A DNA stretch of 64,000 nt from Echinimonas agarilytica (GCF_023703465.1 NZ_JAMQGP010000003.1:62001-126000); one strand, 5' to 3'; counted from the stretch's first letter, positions 40,111-49,781 are shown. Numbers and translations are program-made. The notes: generated from the sequence alone by a model not told the origin.

Positions 40111-40890
40111 CTAGTGATTTTCAATGTAGTCCGCGTCGTATTCAAGAGCAAAGAAATAATCGTCTGAGTCTTGCTCTGCATTATCTGAATTCACAATCTT
40201 GAGTAATTCTTGCTTACTGTTCTCAATGTGTTGCCAAACGGCTTCTTTTGCATCTTCTGGTGAACGCTTTTGTAGTGCGATTAAAATACGTTTGTGATCG
40301 CTAATCCACATCGACTGCAACCGCTCTTCGTGTAAAAACTGATGATTCAGCTCATTCCACAGCGGGTTTTGGGTACGAACAGTGCTCCACATGTCTGATG
40401 CTTGGCTGATCAGAACTCTATTCTGGGTTGATTCAGAGATAAGCCTATGGAATTGTTGGTCCAACTCCTCAAACTTTTCACTGTTGCCATTGATTTCGTT
40501 TTCTTGCATTTGCAAAACTTGCTTAAGCTCTCTTAATTCATTGAACTTAATTTGAGTTGCCGCAAATGCTGCAATATTACTTTCAATGATCTGTCGTGCT
40601 TGCAATAGCTCAAACGGCCCAACATCACTCTTTGGTGTAATTGAGCGTTGATTAACACTTTCAGGAGAGTTGATAAAGAAGATTCCCGCACCTTGACGCA
40701 CGGTCACTAACCCTTTTAATTCGAGCATGATGATTGCTTCTCGAATGGTTGCTCGACTGGTTTCAAAGCGCTCACTTAATTCACGTTCTGATGGAAGCCT
40801 TTCCCCGGCTTTAAAGACACCTGAATACAGCAACTCTTCAATTTGGAGTCCAATGTCGTAATAGCGTCTCTTGGTGTCTGTTAAGGCCAT
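40111..40890 (-). CDS. FadR/UxuR-type GntR transcriptional regulator
   Basis: A 259-residue GntR regulator. The N-terminal winged helix (residues about 8-75) has RLPSERELSERFETSRATIREAI, and the C-terminal all-helical FCD domain (about 95-235) would bind the effector acid, with the usual His-rich metal-binding sites. It sits between two AHG operons, and every operon of the cluster has a copy of TTGGTNNACCAA, the type of palindrome recognised by this subfamily, including one 43 bases before its own start. It is therefore the probable local regulator, released by an AHG-pathway sugar acid (inference). Confidence 0.88.
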   Translation of the reverse strand: MALTDTKRRYYDIGLQIEELLYSGVFKAGERLPSERELSERFETSRATIREAIIMLELKGLVTVRQGAGIFFINSPESVNQRSITPKSDVGPFELLQARQIIESNIAAFAATQIKFNELRELKQVLQMQENEINGNSEKFEELDQQFHRLISESTQNRVLISQASDMWSTVRTQNPLWNELNHQFLHEERLQSMWISDHKRILIALQKRSPEDAKEAVWQHIENSKQELLKIVNSDNAEQDSDDYFFALEYDADYIENH

Positions 40891-40932
40891 TTTTCTTTAT
40901 CCTGCAATCTATGAACTGTGGAGAGTTCTAAT

Positions 40933-40944
40933 TTGGTCAATCAA
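40933..40944. promoter_or_regulatory. GntR-type operator at the regulator's own gene
   Basis: TTGGTCAATCAA has one mismatch to TTGGTNNACCAA and lies 43 bases before the GntR gene start, suggesting autoregulation. Confidence 0.6.
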
Positions 40945-41157
40945 TCTTTCAAAGAATCTCCAAAAGGCATACTCGATATTACATTTTTTTAACCAAAACG
41001 TGTAGCCATTAGGGACAAAATCATATTTCAATACTGGCTATTTTAGAAGATGTTGACCACGTAACCAACTGGCATTCAGCTGTAAATAACACCTTTCGTC
41101 ATACTCTGTGATTGGAATCACTTTGGTGGTTGATCTATTTGGCGTATGATTAGATAA

Positions 41158-41169
41158 TTGGTTCACCAA
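41158..41169. promoter_or_regulatory. GntR-type operator upstream of the aldehyde dehydrogenase
   Basis: TTGGTTCACCAA is a perfect match to the palindrome TTGGTNNACCAA, 41 bases before the aldehyde dehydrogenase start. The best copy in the window. Confidence 0.75.
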
Positions 41170-41209
41170 AATGTTTTTGACATTCATTCATGTGTTTCGA
41201 GGAAGTTAG

Positions 41210-42655
41210 ATGAGCAATATCACGCAGAAGTTATATTTGAACGGCGAGTTTGTCGATTCTTCAAATAGCGAGTTAATTGAAGTGATTAGTCCAACAACTG
41301 AAGAAGTTGTTGGTTATGCGCCGAAAGGCACGCGTGAAGATGCAATTTCAGCTTTGAAATCGTCGCAGGATGCTCAAAAAGCATGGGCAAAATTACCTGC
41401 ACAATCTCGAGCCGAATTAGTCATTGAACTCGCTGACCTACTTGAGAGTCATGCCGACGAATATGCCCGTCTTATCACGCTAGAGCAGGGTAAACTGTTT
41501 AAAGATGCGCTAGGCGAAGTTGCAGGTTCAGTGGGCTTTTTACGCTACGCAGCAGAGTCCGCTCGCCGCATTGAAGGCGAAATTTTGACCAGTGAAAACC
41601 AAGATGAGCAAATCTGGATTCAGCGTGTTCCATTTGGTGTCACAGTGGGGCTTCTTGCATGGAATTATCCGTTAGCGCTTGCTGCGCGTAAGCTCGGTAA
41701 TGCTCTGGTTACAGGCAATACCATGGTTGTGATGCCGCCAGCAGACACTCCATTGACGGTTCTTAAGTTCGCTGAATTGATTGACCAATCTAACATTCCA
41801 AACGGTGTGATTAACATTGTATCGGGTGATGGAGCTGTTGTTGGAGATGAATTAGTACGCAATTCAATGACCAAGCTTGTCACTTTGACAGGTAGTTCTG
41901 AGGTGGGTTCAATACTCTATCGTTCGGCCTCAGAGAATATCACGGCCTTGAATCTTGAGCTTGGCGGAAAAGCTCCATTCATCGTACTCGATGATGCAAA
42001 TGTTGATGAAGTGGTAGATATCGCGATTCAATCTGGCTTTGGTAATTGTGGCCAAATCTGTACTTCGAACGAGCGTATGTATATTCAAGAAAGTATCTAC
42101 GCCGAGTTCATGGAAAAATTCGTAGCGAAAGCAAAAGCGCTGAAAGTAGGCGACCCCATGCTGGATACTACAGACGTTGGGCCTAAGGTTAACGCTCGTG
42201 AAATCGCCGGTTTGGTTGAAAAAGTAACCAGAGCCAAAGAGCAGGGCGCAACGATCGCTTGTGGTGGGGGGAAACCCGAAGGTGCTGAATTTGAATCTGG
42301 ATTTTGGTTTGAGCCAACGGTCATCATGAACACCACCAATGATATGGCCATTATGAAAGAAGAAGTATTTGGTCCGGTTGTTGCCGCAATGCCTGTGAAA
42401 GATCTTGAAGAAGCTTTGAGCTTTGCCAATGACATTGATTTGGGGTTGTCTGGTTATGTTTATACCAATGACATGCGCAAGATAATGAAGGCGGTGAATG
42501 AGCTCGAAGTGGGCGAAATTTACGTCAACCGTCCGAATGGTGAATTGTTTAACGGCTACCACACCGGCTTTAAGCGCAGTGGTATTGGTGGCGAAGATGG
42601 CCGCTATGGTCTTGAAGGTTACCTCCAGAAAAAGACCGTTTACGTTAAGTTCTAA
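41210..42655 (+). CDS. Aldehyde dehydrogenase, probable 3,6-anhydro-L-galactose dehydrogenase
   Basis: A 481-residue NAD(P)-dependent aldehyde dehydrogenase of the AldA/GabD size class. The catalytic Cys is in FGNCGQICTSNER and the general-base Glu in LNLELGGKAPF; the cofactor-binding LTGSSEVG is present. In agar degraders this family oxidises AHG to 3,6-anhydro-L-galactonate, the entry step. The AHG assignment rests on the operator and neighbours; the sequence alone would be read as a lactaldehyde-type enzyme. A ribosome site (GAGGAAG) precedes the ATG. Confidence 0.85.
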   Translation: MSNITQKLYLNGEFVDSSNSELIEVISPTTEEVVGYAPKGTREDAISALKSSQDAQKAWAKLPAQSRAELVIELADLLESHADEYARLITLEQGKLFKDALGEVAGSVGFLRYAAESARRIEGEILTSENQDEQIWIQRVPFGVTVGLLAWNYPLALAARKLGNALVTGNTMVVMPPADTPLTVLKFAELIDQSNIPNGVINIVSGDGAVVGDELVRNSMTKLVTLTGSSEVGSILYRSASENITALNLELGGKAPFIVLDDANVDEVVDIAIQSGFGNCGQICTSNERMYIQESIYAEFMEKFVAKAKALKVGDPMLDTTDVGPKVNAREIAGLVEKVTRAKEQGATIACGGGKPEGAEFESGFWFEPTVIMNTTNDMAIMKEEVFGPVVAAMPVKDLEEALSFANDIDLGLSGYVYTNDMRKIMKAVNELEVGEIYVNRPNGELFNGYHTGFKRSGIGGEDGRYGLEGYLQKKTVYVKF

Positions 42656-42696
42656 TTAACCTCGTTTTCCTGCAATTCTTTCTCCGCAATTGCATT

Positions 42697-42729
42697 GACC
42701 TTGGCTCTAAGCAGGCCAAGGTCCTTTTT
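42697..42729 (+). terminator. Terminator of the aldehyde dehydrogenase gene
   Basis: GACCTTGGC and GCCAAGGTC form a 9-bp stem around a 9-base loop, then CTTTTT, about 40 bases after the stop. Confidence 0.88.
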
Positions 42730-42844
42730 ACTCCCCAGCAATTTACTTCTTACCTTTCTTTTGTTTGTTTCTCGTTTATCCCTTAAGTGTGGCTATATTC
42801 GTTGGGCTTTAAAAACATACTGGCTTTGTGTGCAGTCAACTGAC

Positions 42845-42876
42845 ACAAAAAAGCCTGCACTTTAGGCAGGCCTTTG
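42845..42876 (-). terminator. Terminator of the GH117 gene
   Basis: On the minus strand GCCTGC...GCAGGC forms a stem followed by TTTTTTG, about 25 bases after the GH117 stop. Confidence 0.85.
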
Positions 42877-42898
42877 GGGATGACTATTGAGTCATTGT

Positions 42899-43984
42899 TT
42901 AGTTCGTGTTCTGGTAGGTATCATGATCTAACGTTTGCGGTTTGACCTTGTACTTACAGATATAATTCCAGTTCCAAGAGGCATCATACTTATGGCATAA
43001 ACCCCACTGCAGGCCAGGTTCTTCTATCGCAACATTGTCGTTGCTACGAAATATGCCTAGCGCTTCAGGAGCCCCTTTAATGTGAGTCATGATTTCAAAA
43101 TTAATACCATCTTCAGCCCACTGAATCGTATTCTTTTCAGGGCCATCCGTTGTAATTAATGATGCAATACCACCGTTTTGGTGCCACACCGCAACTTCAT
43201 GTCCACTGTTTGAAATCGGGTTGTATTCAGACTTGGTGTAAGGCCCTAAGATATTGTCGGCAATGGCAACACCGTGTTTAATTTCACGGCCTCCAAAGTT
43301 CTTTTCTTCGCCCATTGTTTCGCCTTTGTAATAAAGGTAAAACTTGCCTTTAAAGTACATAAGACATGGATCGTGAACCTTATGACTGTCAAAGCTTCCT
43401 TTTGATTTTACGTGAAAACGGTTGTCCTCATCTCCGAGCCACTCGCCATCTTTTGAAGGGCTAACAATAGGGGCGTCGGACTTATTCCACGGACCAAATG
43501 GAGAATCAGCCCAAGCAATGGCGATTTCTTCATATTGACGATTTGTGTAGGGCGCTTGAACGGTTTGATATACCAAATAGTATTTGCCTTCATGGGCTAA
43601 TACTTCAGGGGTAAACACGGCTCGGTCATCAAAGCTGCCGGGTTCGCCAGCTGCAATTGCACAACCTTGTTCTTTCCAAGTCATGCTGTCTGTTGATGTG
43701 GCATGCCATACCTCGGTTAAATCCCAAGGAAACACTTTGTCATTTGGATTGCTTGAGTTAAAGCCAACAGTTTCGCCTTCGCCTTTGGTGTACCAGCAGT
43801 GATACGTGCCATCTACCTCAATCACAGCGGTAGGGTCTCTGCGGATCACACCTTCTTCGTATTCAAAGTCACCTTTTAGATCTTCAACTTCAAATTCAAT
43901 AAACCATTCTGGGCCCTTTGAATCATACCCGCGCTCGATTGCGCGTTTTGATGCAAGGCTAAGTTTCTTTTCCATACCTTTCAT
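42899..43984 (-). CDS. GH117 alpha-1,3-L-neoagarobiose hydrolase
   Basis: A 361-residue exo-alpha-1,3-(3,6-anhydro)-L-galactosidase of family GH117, releasing AHG from the non-reducing end of neoagarobiose and other neoagaro-oligosaccharides. It closely matches the Saccharophagus degradans enzyme as I recall it: [73 protein letters not shown] and GHEVAVW. The N-terminal helix ([14 protein letters not shown]) is the segment used for dimer swapping in that family. No signal peptide, so cytoplasmic action is expected. The ATG at 43984 has a GAGGT ribosome site; a start at 44038 would cover an operator. Confidence 0.95.
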   Translation of the reverse strand: MKGMEKKLSLASKRAIERGYDSKGPEWFIEFEVEDLKGDFEYEEGVIRRDPTAVIEVDGTYHCWYTKGEGETVGFNSSNPNDKVFPWDLTEVWHATSTDSMTWKEQGCAIAAGEPGSFDDRAVFTPEVLAHEGKYYLVYQTVQAPYTNRQYEEIAIAWADSPFGPWNKSDAPIVSPSKDGEWLGDEDNRFHVKSKGSFDSHKVHDPCLMYFKGKFYLYYKGETMGEEKNFGGREIKHGVAIADNILGPYTKSEYNPISNSGHEVAVWHQNGGIASLITTDGPEKNTIQWAEDGINFEIMTHIKGAPEALGIFRSNDNVAIEEPGLQWGLCHKYDASWNWNYICKYKVKPQTLDHDTYQNTN

Positions 43985-44026
43985 GTGTACCTCATATACG
44001 TCAAAAATCGTTAGGTTTTTCGAAAA

Positions 44027-44038
44027 CAGGTAAACCAA
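44027..44038. promoter_or_regulatory. GntR-type operator upstream of GH117
   Basis: CAGGTAAACCAA matches the last ten positions of TTGGTNNACCAA and differs in the first two. It lies 43 bases before the GH117 start. Confidence 0.5.
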
Positions 44039-44283
44039 TTGTCGGTATGGTACATGATTGGGGGGATTGGCTATAGATCAAATCACTAAAAAAGTGAGCG
44101 TGAGCATAGTTATGATCGTTTAAACTTATTATTCTCAGTATTTATGGGCTTTACGTTGGTTTTTGTTACGTAGCGTTGGGCCTTGATAATTTGATCATAA
44201 GGAGCTCGTAAATACGCTTTAAGCAATGGTTTTGTTATCAATGGTTAATCTTTTTTAGGGCTGTTTGCGTGTGGGTATTACTT

Positions 44284-44295
44284 TTGGTTTACCTA
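44284..44295. promoter_or_regulatory. GntR-type operator in the long intergenic region
   Basis: TTGGTTTACCTA matches TTGGTNNACCAA except one base and is followed by TTTGG like the copies at 33308 and 36365. It is 300 bases from the GH117 start and about 470 from the next gene. Confidence 0.55.
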
Positions 44296-44767
44296 TTTGG
44301 GGTGGTCGAATTTCAAGATCATGAATCGGCCGGTTTTGGCGCTTTTTTTCGATCCTATTGTTAAGAAGTATTCGGTTGATAGGTGTTGTTCGAACATGTT
44401 TTCAGACATTTTTAAAGAGCAATGAACTCAACAATGCCCTTGTTGTTGGTCAAGCCCTGTCGAATCCACTTAATTCATTATTTTTCTTTCGTTTTTTGAG
44501 TCAATTACTCACTTTATCTTGATTTAGTCTGTATTTTCGTCGTTTTTCATCGTGATGAATGACACAAATAGACCTTATAATTATTGCTGTTTTGTATTGT
44601 TTTACGTTAACTTTGATGAACGTTAACAATTTAATGTTGCGTATTTTGGTTGTCTGAAGTGCGTTAGTTAGAATCTGCAGGCCAGAAAAACACGAAACTT
44701 AAATTGGTTGATGTGTTGCCAGTAGACCCCTTGCTTAGAAGTGCGATGTTGAACGAGGTAGAACGAT

Positions 44768-45616
44768 ATGAATCTTAAAATGGTCACTGGCTTGATGATT
44801 GCTGCGAGTGTTGTGTTTTCGCCCCTAGTGATGGCGCAGATCAGCACGCCTCAAATCACCGGCCCTAGAGATGAATTAGTGGTCGAGATCATGGAACTCG
44901 CTTTCGCAAAAAGTAACTTTAACACCACCATTTCTCACCGTAAAAAAGCTGAAAACTCCGCTCGATTAGTCGAAGAAGTCAAAGGTGGGAACTTAAGCGT
45001 CATGTGGGCTGGTGCGACGCAACAAATGCAGCAAGATTTGCAAGCGATTAAAATTCCTTTATTTAAAGGATTGTTGGGCCACCGTATCTTCATCATCGAG
45101 GATTCTCAACACGCTGAATTTTCGACTATTAGCGATTTTACAGACCTCAAAAATTACAAAGCTGGACTAGGGCGTTTTTGGGGCGATACTGAAATTTTAG
45201 AAAATGCAGGTATTGATGTCGTTAAGCCCGTTAAGGCAGAAAGCTTGTTTTACATGGTTGATGGTCGACGCTTTGATTATCTACCTTTAGCCGTTCATGA
45301 AGTTTGGGAAGTGGTGGATAGCTATCCTCAATTGAACATTTCGGTGGATTCAAATGTGCTACTGATCTATCCCATGGCCATGTATCTGTACGTAGAAAAA
45401 GGCAACGATGCCTTATACCAAGCTTTAAACGACGGCCTTGAAGCGGCAATTTCGGATGGAAGTTTCGATGAAATGTTCTACAACTCAGAGCTGATCTCGA
45501 AGTCATTCGATTTGGCCAAGATTCAGCAGCGTAAGGTGATTCATATTCCAAACCCAATGCTGCCAGCCGATGTACCTCTGGATCGTCAAGAACTTTGGAT
45601 TAATACAGATTTATAA
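44768..45616 (+). CDS. Exported solute-binding-like protein (PBP type 2)
   Basis: A 282-residue protein with a signal peptide (residues 1-23, cut at VMA-QI) and the fold signature of class 2 periplasmic binding proteins without a transporter nearby (an N-terminal RDELVVEIMELAF, a LARFWGDT-like central segment and a C-terminal domain). It is comparable to the solitary substrate-binding-domain proteins of marine gammaproteobacteria. It may bind an organic acid or amino acid or serve as a sensor partner; I cannot tell. No ABC permease, kinase or TRAP gene follows. Confidence 0.7.
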   Translation: MNLKMVTGLMIAASVVFSPLVMAQISTPQITGPRDELVVEIMELAFAKSNFNTTISHRKKAENSARLVEEVKGGNLSVMWAGATQQMQQDLQAIKIPLFKGLLGHRIFIIEDSQHAEFSTISDFTDLKNYKAGLGRFWGDTEILENAGIDVVKPVKAESLFYMVDGRRFDYLPLAVHEVWEVVDSYPQLNISVDSNVLLIYPMAMYLYVEKGNDALYQALNDGLEAAISDGSFDEMFYNSELISKSFDLAKIQQRKVIHIPNPMLPADVPLDRQELWINTDL

Positions 45617-45783
45617 ACATGAGTTGGCTGCTGATTGTGAGCAGCCCTTTAACGTCAACACCTTGGTTTCTCGATGATTCCGACTTTTCTGTACTGAAAA
45701 ATATTATGTTCGCTTGATTTTAATCTGGTTATTGATGACTAAGAGGTGTTTATTTTTGCTAAATCTATGGTATTTTATTAAAA

Positions 45784-45801
45784 AGGGTAAACGTTTACCC
45801 T
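45784..45801. promoter_or_regulatory. GalR/LacI-type operator upstream of galE
   Basis: AGGGTAAACGTTTACCCT is a perfect 18-bp palindrome with the central GTAAACGTTTAC core of LacI/GalR-family sites, 42 bases before the galE start. Its regulator is not in the window. Confidence 0.75.
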
Positions 45802-45843
45802 ACTGTAGATTGTAATCATCTAAATGGTTTATGGAGCAATGAC

Positions 45844-46863
45844 GTGAAAGTATTGGTGACTGGCGGATTAGGGTATATCGGAAGCCACACAGCGGTGCTA
45901 TTGATTGAAGCAGGTATGACTCCAATTATTTTGGACAACCTCCACAATAGTAAAGAAACTGTGTTGGTTCGTATTGAAGCGCTGACAGGTACGCAGCCTA
46001 TTTTTTATCAGGGTGATGTTCGTGACAACGAGATGTTACGAACCATCTTTAGCGAGCATAAAATTGAGTCTGTCATCCACTTTGCCGGCTTAAAAGCTGT
46101 AGGTGAATCAGTAGCTAAGCCGCTGGAATACTACGACAACAACGTCAATGGTTCGCTTGTTCTTGCTGCCGAGATGAAACGTGCAGGGGTTAAAAGTATT
46201 ATTTTTAGCTCATCAGCAACGGTCTACGGCGACCCGACTGAAATTCCAATTAAAGAAACTACGCCAGTTGGTGCTACTACCAATCCATATGGGCGCAGCA
46301 AATACATTGTGGAAGAATGCTTTCGTGACTTTCAAGCCGCTGAGCCCGACTTCAGCATTACCCTGTTGCGATATTTCAACCCTGTTGGATCTCACCCATC
46401 AGGTGACTTAGGGGAAGATCCTCAAGGGATTCCAAACAACCTCATGCCATTTATTGCGCAAGTGGCCGTAGGGCGACGCGATTCACTGTCAGTGTTCGGC
46501 GATGATTACGATACGCCTGATGGCACCGGTGTTCGAGACTACATCCACGTGATGGACTTGGCACAAGGCCACTTGGCTGCATTACAACATGTTGGACCAA
46601 AAGCAGGTTTACACATTTTCAATTTGGGAACCGGCCAAGGCAGCAGCGTATTAGAAATGGTTGCTGCATTTGCAAAAGCTTCTGGCAAAGACGTGCCCTA
46701 TAACATTTGTCCTCGCCGTCCGGGGGATATCGCGGAATGTTGGGCTGATCCGCAAAAAGCAAAACAAGAGCTGCAATGGATAGCGACTCGAAGCGTGGAA
46801 GACATGGCCGCCGATACATGGCGTTGGCAGTCTAAAAATCCACAAGGTTATCCTGAAAAATAG
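45844..46863 (+). CDS. galE: UDP-glucose 4-epimerase
   Basis: A 339-residue extended short-chain dehydrogenase with TGGLGYIGSHT (NAD binding), the SSSATVYG loop and the catalytic NPYGRSK (Tyr-x-x-x-Lys). It interconverts UDP-galactose and UDP-glucose. It starts at a GTG with GGAG 7 bases before it. First gene of galE-galT-galK. Confidence 0.95.
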   Translation: MKVLVTGGLGYIGSHTAVLLIEAGMTPIILDNLHNSKETVLVRIEALTGTQPIFYQGDVRDNEMLRTIFSEHKIESVIHFAGLKAVGESVAKPLEYYDNNVNGSLVLAAEMKRAGVKSIIFSSSATVYGDPTEIPIKETTPVGATTNPYGRSKYIVEECFRDFQAAEPDFSITLLRYFNPVGSHPSGDLGEDPQGIPNNLMPFIAQVAVGRRDSLSVFGDDYDTPDGTGVRDYIHVMDLAQGHLAALQHVGPKAGLHIFNLGTGQGSSVLEMVAAFAKASGKDVPYNICPRRPGDIAECWADPQKAKQELQWIATRSVEDMAADTWRWQSKNPQGYPEK

Positions 46864-46878
46864 TGAATAAGCAGAATA

Positions 46879-47946
46879 ATGATGACGACTAAAATAGAGT
46901 TTGATGCCGTAGAGCATCCGCACCGCCGCTTTAACCCGCTGACCGGACAATGGATCTTAGTCTCGCCGCATCGTGCTAAACGTCCGTGGCAAGGCCAAGA
47001 TGAACAAGTCGACGACTCTGTGGGCGAAGCGCACGATCCCGATTGTTTCTTGTGTGCCGGCAATACGCGCATTTCAGGTGATGTAAACCCTGATTATAAA
47101 GGTACATTTGTATTCAACAATGATTTCGCGGCATTGACCATTGATTCGCCCGATGCACCAGAAAGCACAGATCCATTATTTGTCTGTGAAGGCGCACGAG
47201 GTTTGAGCCGTGTGATTTGTTTCTCACCCGATCACAGTAAAACACTGCCTGAACTCTCGCCGAACGCAATCCGCGGTGTAATCGACACATGGGACAGCCA
47301 AATCACTGAGCTAGGTAACGATTACGTTTGGGTTCAAGCCTTTGAAAACAAAGGGGCTGTAATGGGGTGTTCACAACCTCATCCACATGGCCAAATTTGG
47401 GCAAACAGCTTTTTACCGAATGAGATTTTCCGCAAAGACGACAATTTACGTGCGTATTATGAAAAGCATGGTTCAAGCTTGTTGCTCGACTATGCATTAC
47501 GTGAGTCACAGTCAAAAGAACGCACCGTGGTAGAAACCGAGTATTGGATCGCGGTTGTTCCATATTGGGCGGCATGGCCATTCGAAACCATGCTGATGCC
47601 AAAACAAAAAGCACGCCGTATGTCTGAACTCAATGAAGCTCAAAAAGACGACTTGGCGTTGGCGCTTAAAAAGCTAACCAGCCGCTATGATAATTTGTTC
47701 AAATGTTCATTCCCATATTCAATGGGTTGGCATTACGCGCCGTTCTTCGAAGAAGGTGAGAACATCGATCATTGGCAGCTTCACGCATTGTTTTACCCGC
47801 CTTTATTGCGTTCAGCATCAGTTCGCAAATTTATGGTGGGTTACGAAATGTTAGCCGAATCACAACGAGATTTAACCGCAGAACAAGCCGCAGAAAAATT
47901 GCGTGCAGTGAGCGATATTCATTACAGAGAGCAGTCAAATGGATAA
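46879..47946 (+). CDS. galT: Galactose-1-phosphate uridylyltransferase
   Basis: A 355-residue HIT-superfamily transferase. The nucleophilic His is in [11 protein letters not shown], and CFLCAGNTR provides a zinc-site cysteine pair. It moves UMP from UDP-glucose to galactose 1-phosphate. It starts 15 bases after galE and overlaps galK by 8. Confidence 0.96.
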   Translation: MMTTKIEFDAVEHPHRRFNPLTGQWILVSPHRAKRPWQGQDEQVDDSVGEAHDPDCFLCAGNTRISGDVNPDYKGTFVFNNDFAALTIDSPDAPESTDPLFVCEGARGLSRVICFSPDHSKTLPELSPNAIRGVIDTWDSQITELGNDYVWVQAFENKGAVMGCSQPHPHGQIWANSFLPNEIFRKDDNLRAYYEKHGSSLLLDYALRESQSKERTVVETEYWIAVVPYWAAWPFETMLMPKQKARRMSELNEAQKDDLALALKKLTSRYDNLFKCSFPYSMGWHYAPFFEEGENIDHWQLHALFYPPLLRSASVRKFMVGYEMLAESQRDLTAEQAAEKLRAVSDIHYREQSNG

Positions 47947-49102
47947 ACAACAGCAACTAATTGAGAAAGTGTCACAGGCGTTTCAAAAGAGTTTTGGACA
48001 GGCTGCGACACATATTGTTCAAGCTCCTGGCCGAGTCAACTTAATTGGCGAGCACACAGACTACAACGATGGTTTTGTATTGCCTTGTGCAATTGATTAC
48101 CAAGCCGTTGTTGCAGCGTCGCGACGTGATGACAATTTAGTGCGTGTTGAAGCGGTTGATTACGGTTATAAAGTTGACGAGTTTAGCCTCGATGACGACA
48201 TCGTATTTTCTGATCATGAAATGTGGGTGAACTATGTACGTGGCGTAGTCAAATACTTGCAAATTCGTGGTTATAAATTTGGCGGCGCAGATATTTCAAT
48301 TAGCGGAAACGTGCCACAAGGTGCAGGTTTAAGCTCTTCAGCTGCGTTAGAAGTTGTGATTGGTCAAACCTTTAAAGTTCTGTATGACTTGACAATTTCA
48401 CAGCAAGAAATTGCCTTAAACGGACAGCAAGCAGAAAACGAATTTGTCGGTTGTGCATGCGGCATTATGGACCAATTGATTTCAGCCGAGGGTGAAGAGC
48501 AGCACGCTCTGATGATTGACTGCCGTTCACTCGAAACCAAAGCGGTATCTATGCCTGCTGACTTGTCTGTGGTGATTATCAACTCCAACAAGAAACGCGG
48601 CTTGGTAGACAGTGAGTACAATACTCGCCGTGAACAATGTGAAGCCGCCGCCGCTCACTTTGGCAAGCAAAAGTTACGTGACGTCACGTTTGAAGAGTTG
48701 ATGGCTCAACGCGAAGCGCTTGATCCTGTGGTATTTCGTCGTGCGCGTCACGTGTTAACTGAAAATCAACGCGTATTAGAAGCAGCTGATGCGCTTGCAT
48801 CTCACGATGTATTGAAGTTGGGTGAGTTGATGGAACAGTCGCACGTTTCTATGCGCGATGACTTCGAGATCACCGCAGAAGCAATCGACAGCTTAGTTGA
48901 TATTGTGAAGGTTGTGATTGGTGATAAAGGTGGTGTACGCATGACAGGCGGTGGATTTGGTGGCTGTATTGTTGCCCTCATGCCACACGACTTGGTAGAC
49001 CCAGTTCGCAAAGCCGTTGCTGAGCAATATGAAGCGAAAACAGGCTTAAAAGAAACCTTTTACGTCTGTAAAGCTATGAACGGTGCAGGCCACGTAGCTT
49101 AG
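47939..49102 (+). CDS. galK: Galactokinase
   Basis: A 387-residue GHMP kinase with [19 protein letters not shown] (galactokinase signature), the phosphate-binding [15 protein letters not shown] and [13 protein letters not shown]. It phosphorylates galactose at C1. The gal operon has no galM here. Confidence 0.97.
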   Translation: MDKQQQLIEKVSQAFQKSFGQAATHIVQAPGRVNLIGEHTDYNDGFVLPCAIDYQAVVAASRRDDNLVRVEAVDYGYKVDEFSLDDDIVFSDHEMWVNYVRGVVKYLQIRGYKFGGADISISGNVPQGAGLSSSAALEVVIGQTFKVLYDLTISQQEIALNGQQAENEFVGCACGIMDQLISAEGEEQHALMIDCRSLETKAVSMPADLSVVIINSNKKRGLVDSEYNTRREQCEAAAAHFGKQKLRDVTFEELMAQREALDPVVFRRARHVLTENQRVLEAADALASHDVLKLGELMEQSHVSMRDDFEITAEAIDSLVDIVKVVIGDKGGVRMTGGGFGGCIVALMPHDLVDPVRKAVAEQYEAKTGLKETFYVCKAMNGAGHVA

Positions 49103-49139
49103 TGCTATCAGACGACGTAGCCATTAAATACGCTAAATT

Positions 49140-49167
49140 TAAGCCCGCACTCGCGGGCTTTTTTTGT
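49140..49167 (+). terminator. Terminator of the gal operon
   Basis: AAGCCCGC / GCGGGCTT stem with a short loop and a TTTTTTT run, 40 bases after galK. A good intrinsic terminator. Confidence 0.92.
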
Positions 49168-49320
49168 GCAGAGGATTGAGGGATTTCACCTATTCAATTG
49201 GTTCAATACAGGTTTTTCAACATCAATAAGGCAAGTCAGTCCCTTGAATTACCGCTGGTCAGCACCGGCACACAGACGAAGCAACATAAAAGCACAAAGC
49301 CGGCTTGGTAGCGCTAAACC

Positions 49321-49725
49321 TCACCCCGCTGCGAAAAACTCCACTCGAACACCTCCAGGAATTAAACACATCAAATGGTAGTTGTTAGATTGCCCAATTT
49401 GTTCAGGTAGAAATTCAATATCAACCGAATCAAGTTGACTGAATTTTTGGCTCAGTTGGTGCAGACTTTCTAAGTTTTTAACTTGGAGTGCCACATGATG
49501 AAGGCCAATGTTTGAATGGCGGTTAAAAGCATTAAAATCATCAGCCTGCACCTGCCAAAGTGTCAGCATGACTGTGCCGTCAGAAACGAAAATAGCAGGG
49601 TACTCCGGCTTTTCTCCAACTTGAGCAAAATGCAGCTGTTCAATAAAAAAGTCTGCGGTATGGCGAATGTCTGGCACGGTTAAGCCCAAATGATGGATGC
49701 CTTGAGTGATGGCGCTCTGACTCAT
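49321..49725 (-). CDS. VOC (glyoxalase-fold) family protein
   Basis: A 134-residue vicinal-oxygen-chelate fold protein with the repeated beta-alpha-beta halves (IHHLGLTVPDIRHTADFF; GLHHVALQVKNLESLHQL) and a C-terminal metal-site GVRVEFFA. Start at 49725 has a GGAG site 6 bases before; a start at 49737 is less likely. It is divergent from a TetR repressor with two operators between, so it is probably induced by an aldehyde or aromatic ligand. Substrate unknown. Confidence 0.78.
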   Translation of the reverse strand: MSQSAITQGIHHLGLTVPDIRHTADFFIEQLHFAQVGEKPEYPAIFVSDGTVMLTLWQVQADDFNAFNRHSNIGLHHVALQVKNLESLHQLSQKFSQLDSVDIEFLPEQIGQSNNYHLMCLIPGGVRVEFFAAG

Positions 49726-49781
49726 AATTGTCTCCATTAAATTCTAAATTCTTTTTTCGATACACTTTTAACTGGCATGGG

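Larger units (their letters stand above)
40891..41209. other. Divergent control region between gntR and the aldehyde dehydrogenase
   Basis: A 319-base region with one operator near each gene (40933-40944 and 41158-41169) and several further half-sites (such as AACCAA at about 40991 and 41064). No gene is supported in it. Confidence 0.65.
43985..44767. other. Long non-coding region between GH117 and the solute-binding-like gene
   Basis: Nearly 800 bases, AT-rich, with no supported gene. It holds the operator at 44027-44038 near the GH117 start and another well-matched one at 44284-44295 far from any gene. Short open frames here have no ribosome site or recognisable motif. Confidence 0.65.

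Noticed and set aside
41930-42562. A long antisense reading frame within the aldehyde dehydrogenase gene
   Set aside because: It has no recognisable motif or ribosome site and is a shadow of a clearly conserved gene.
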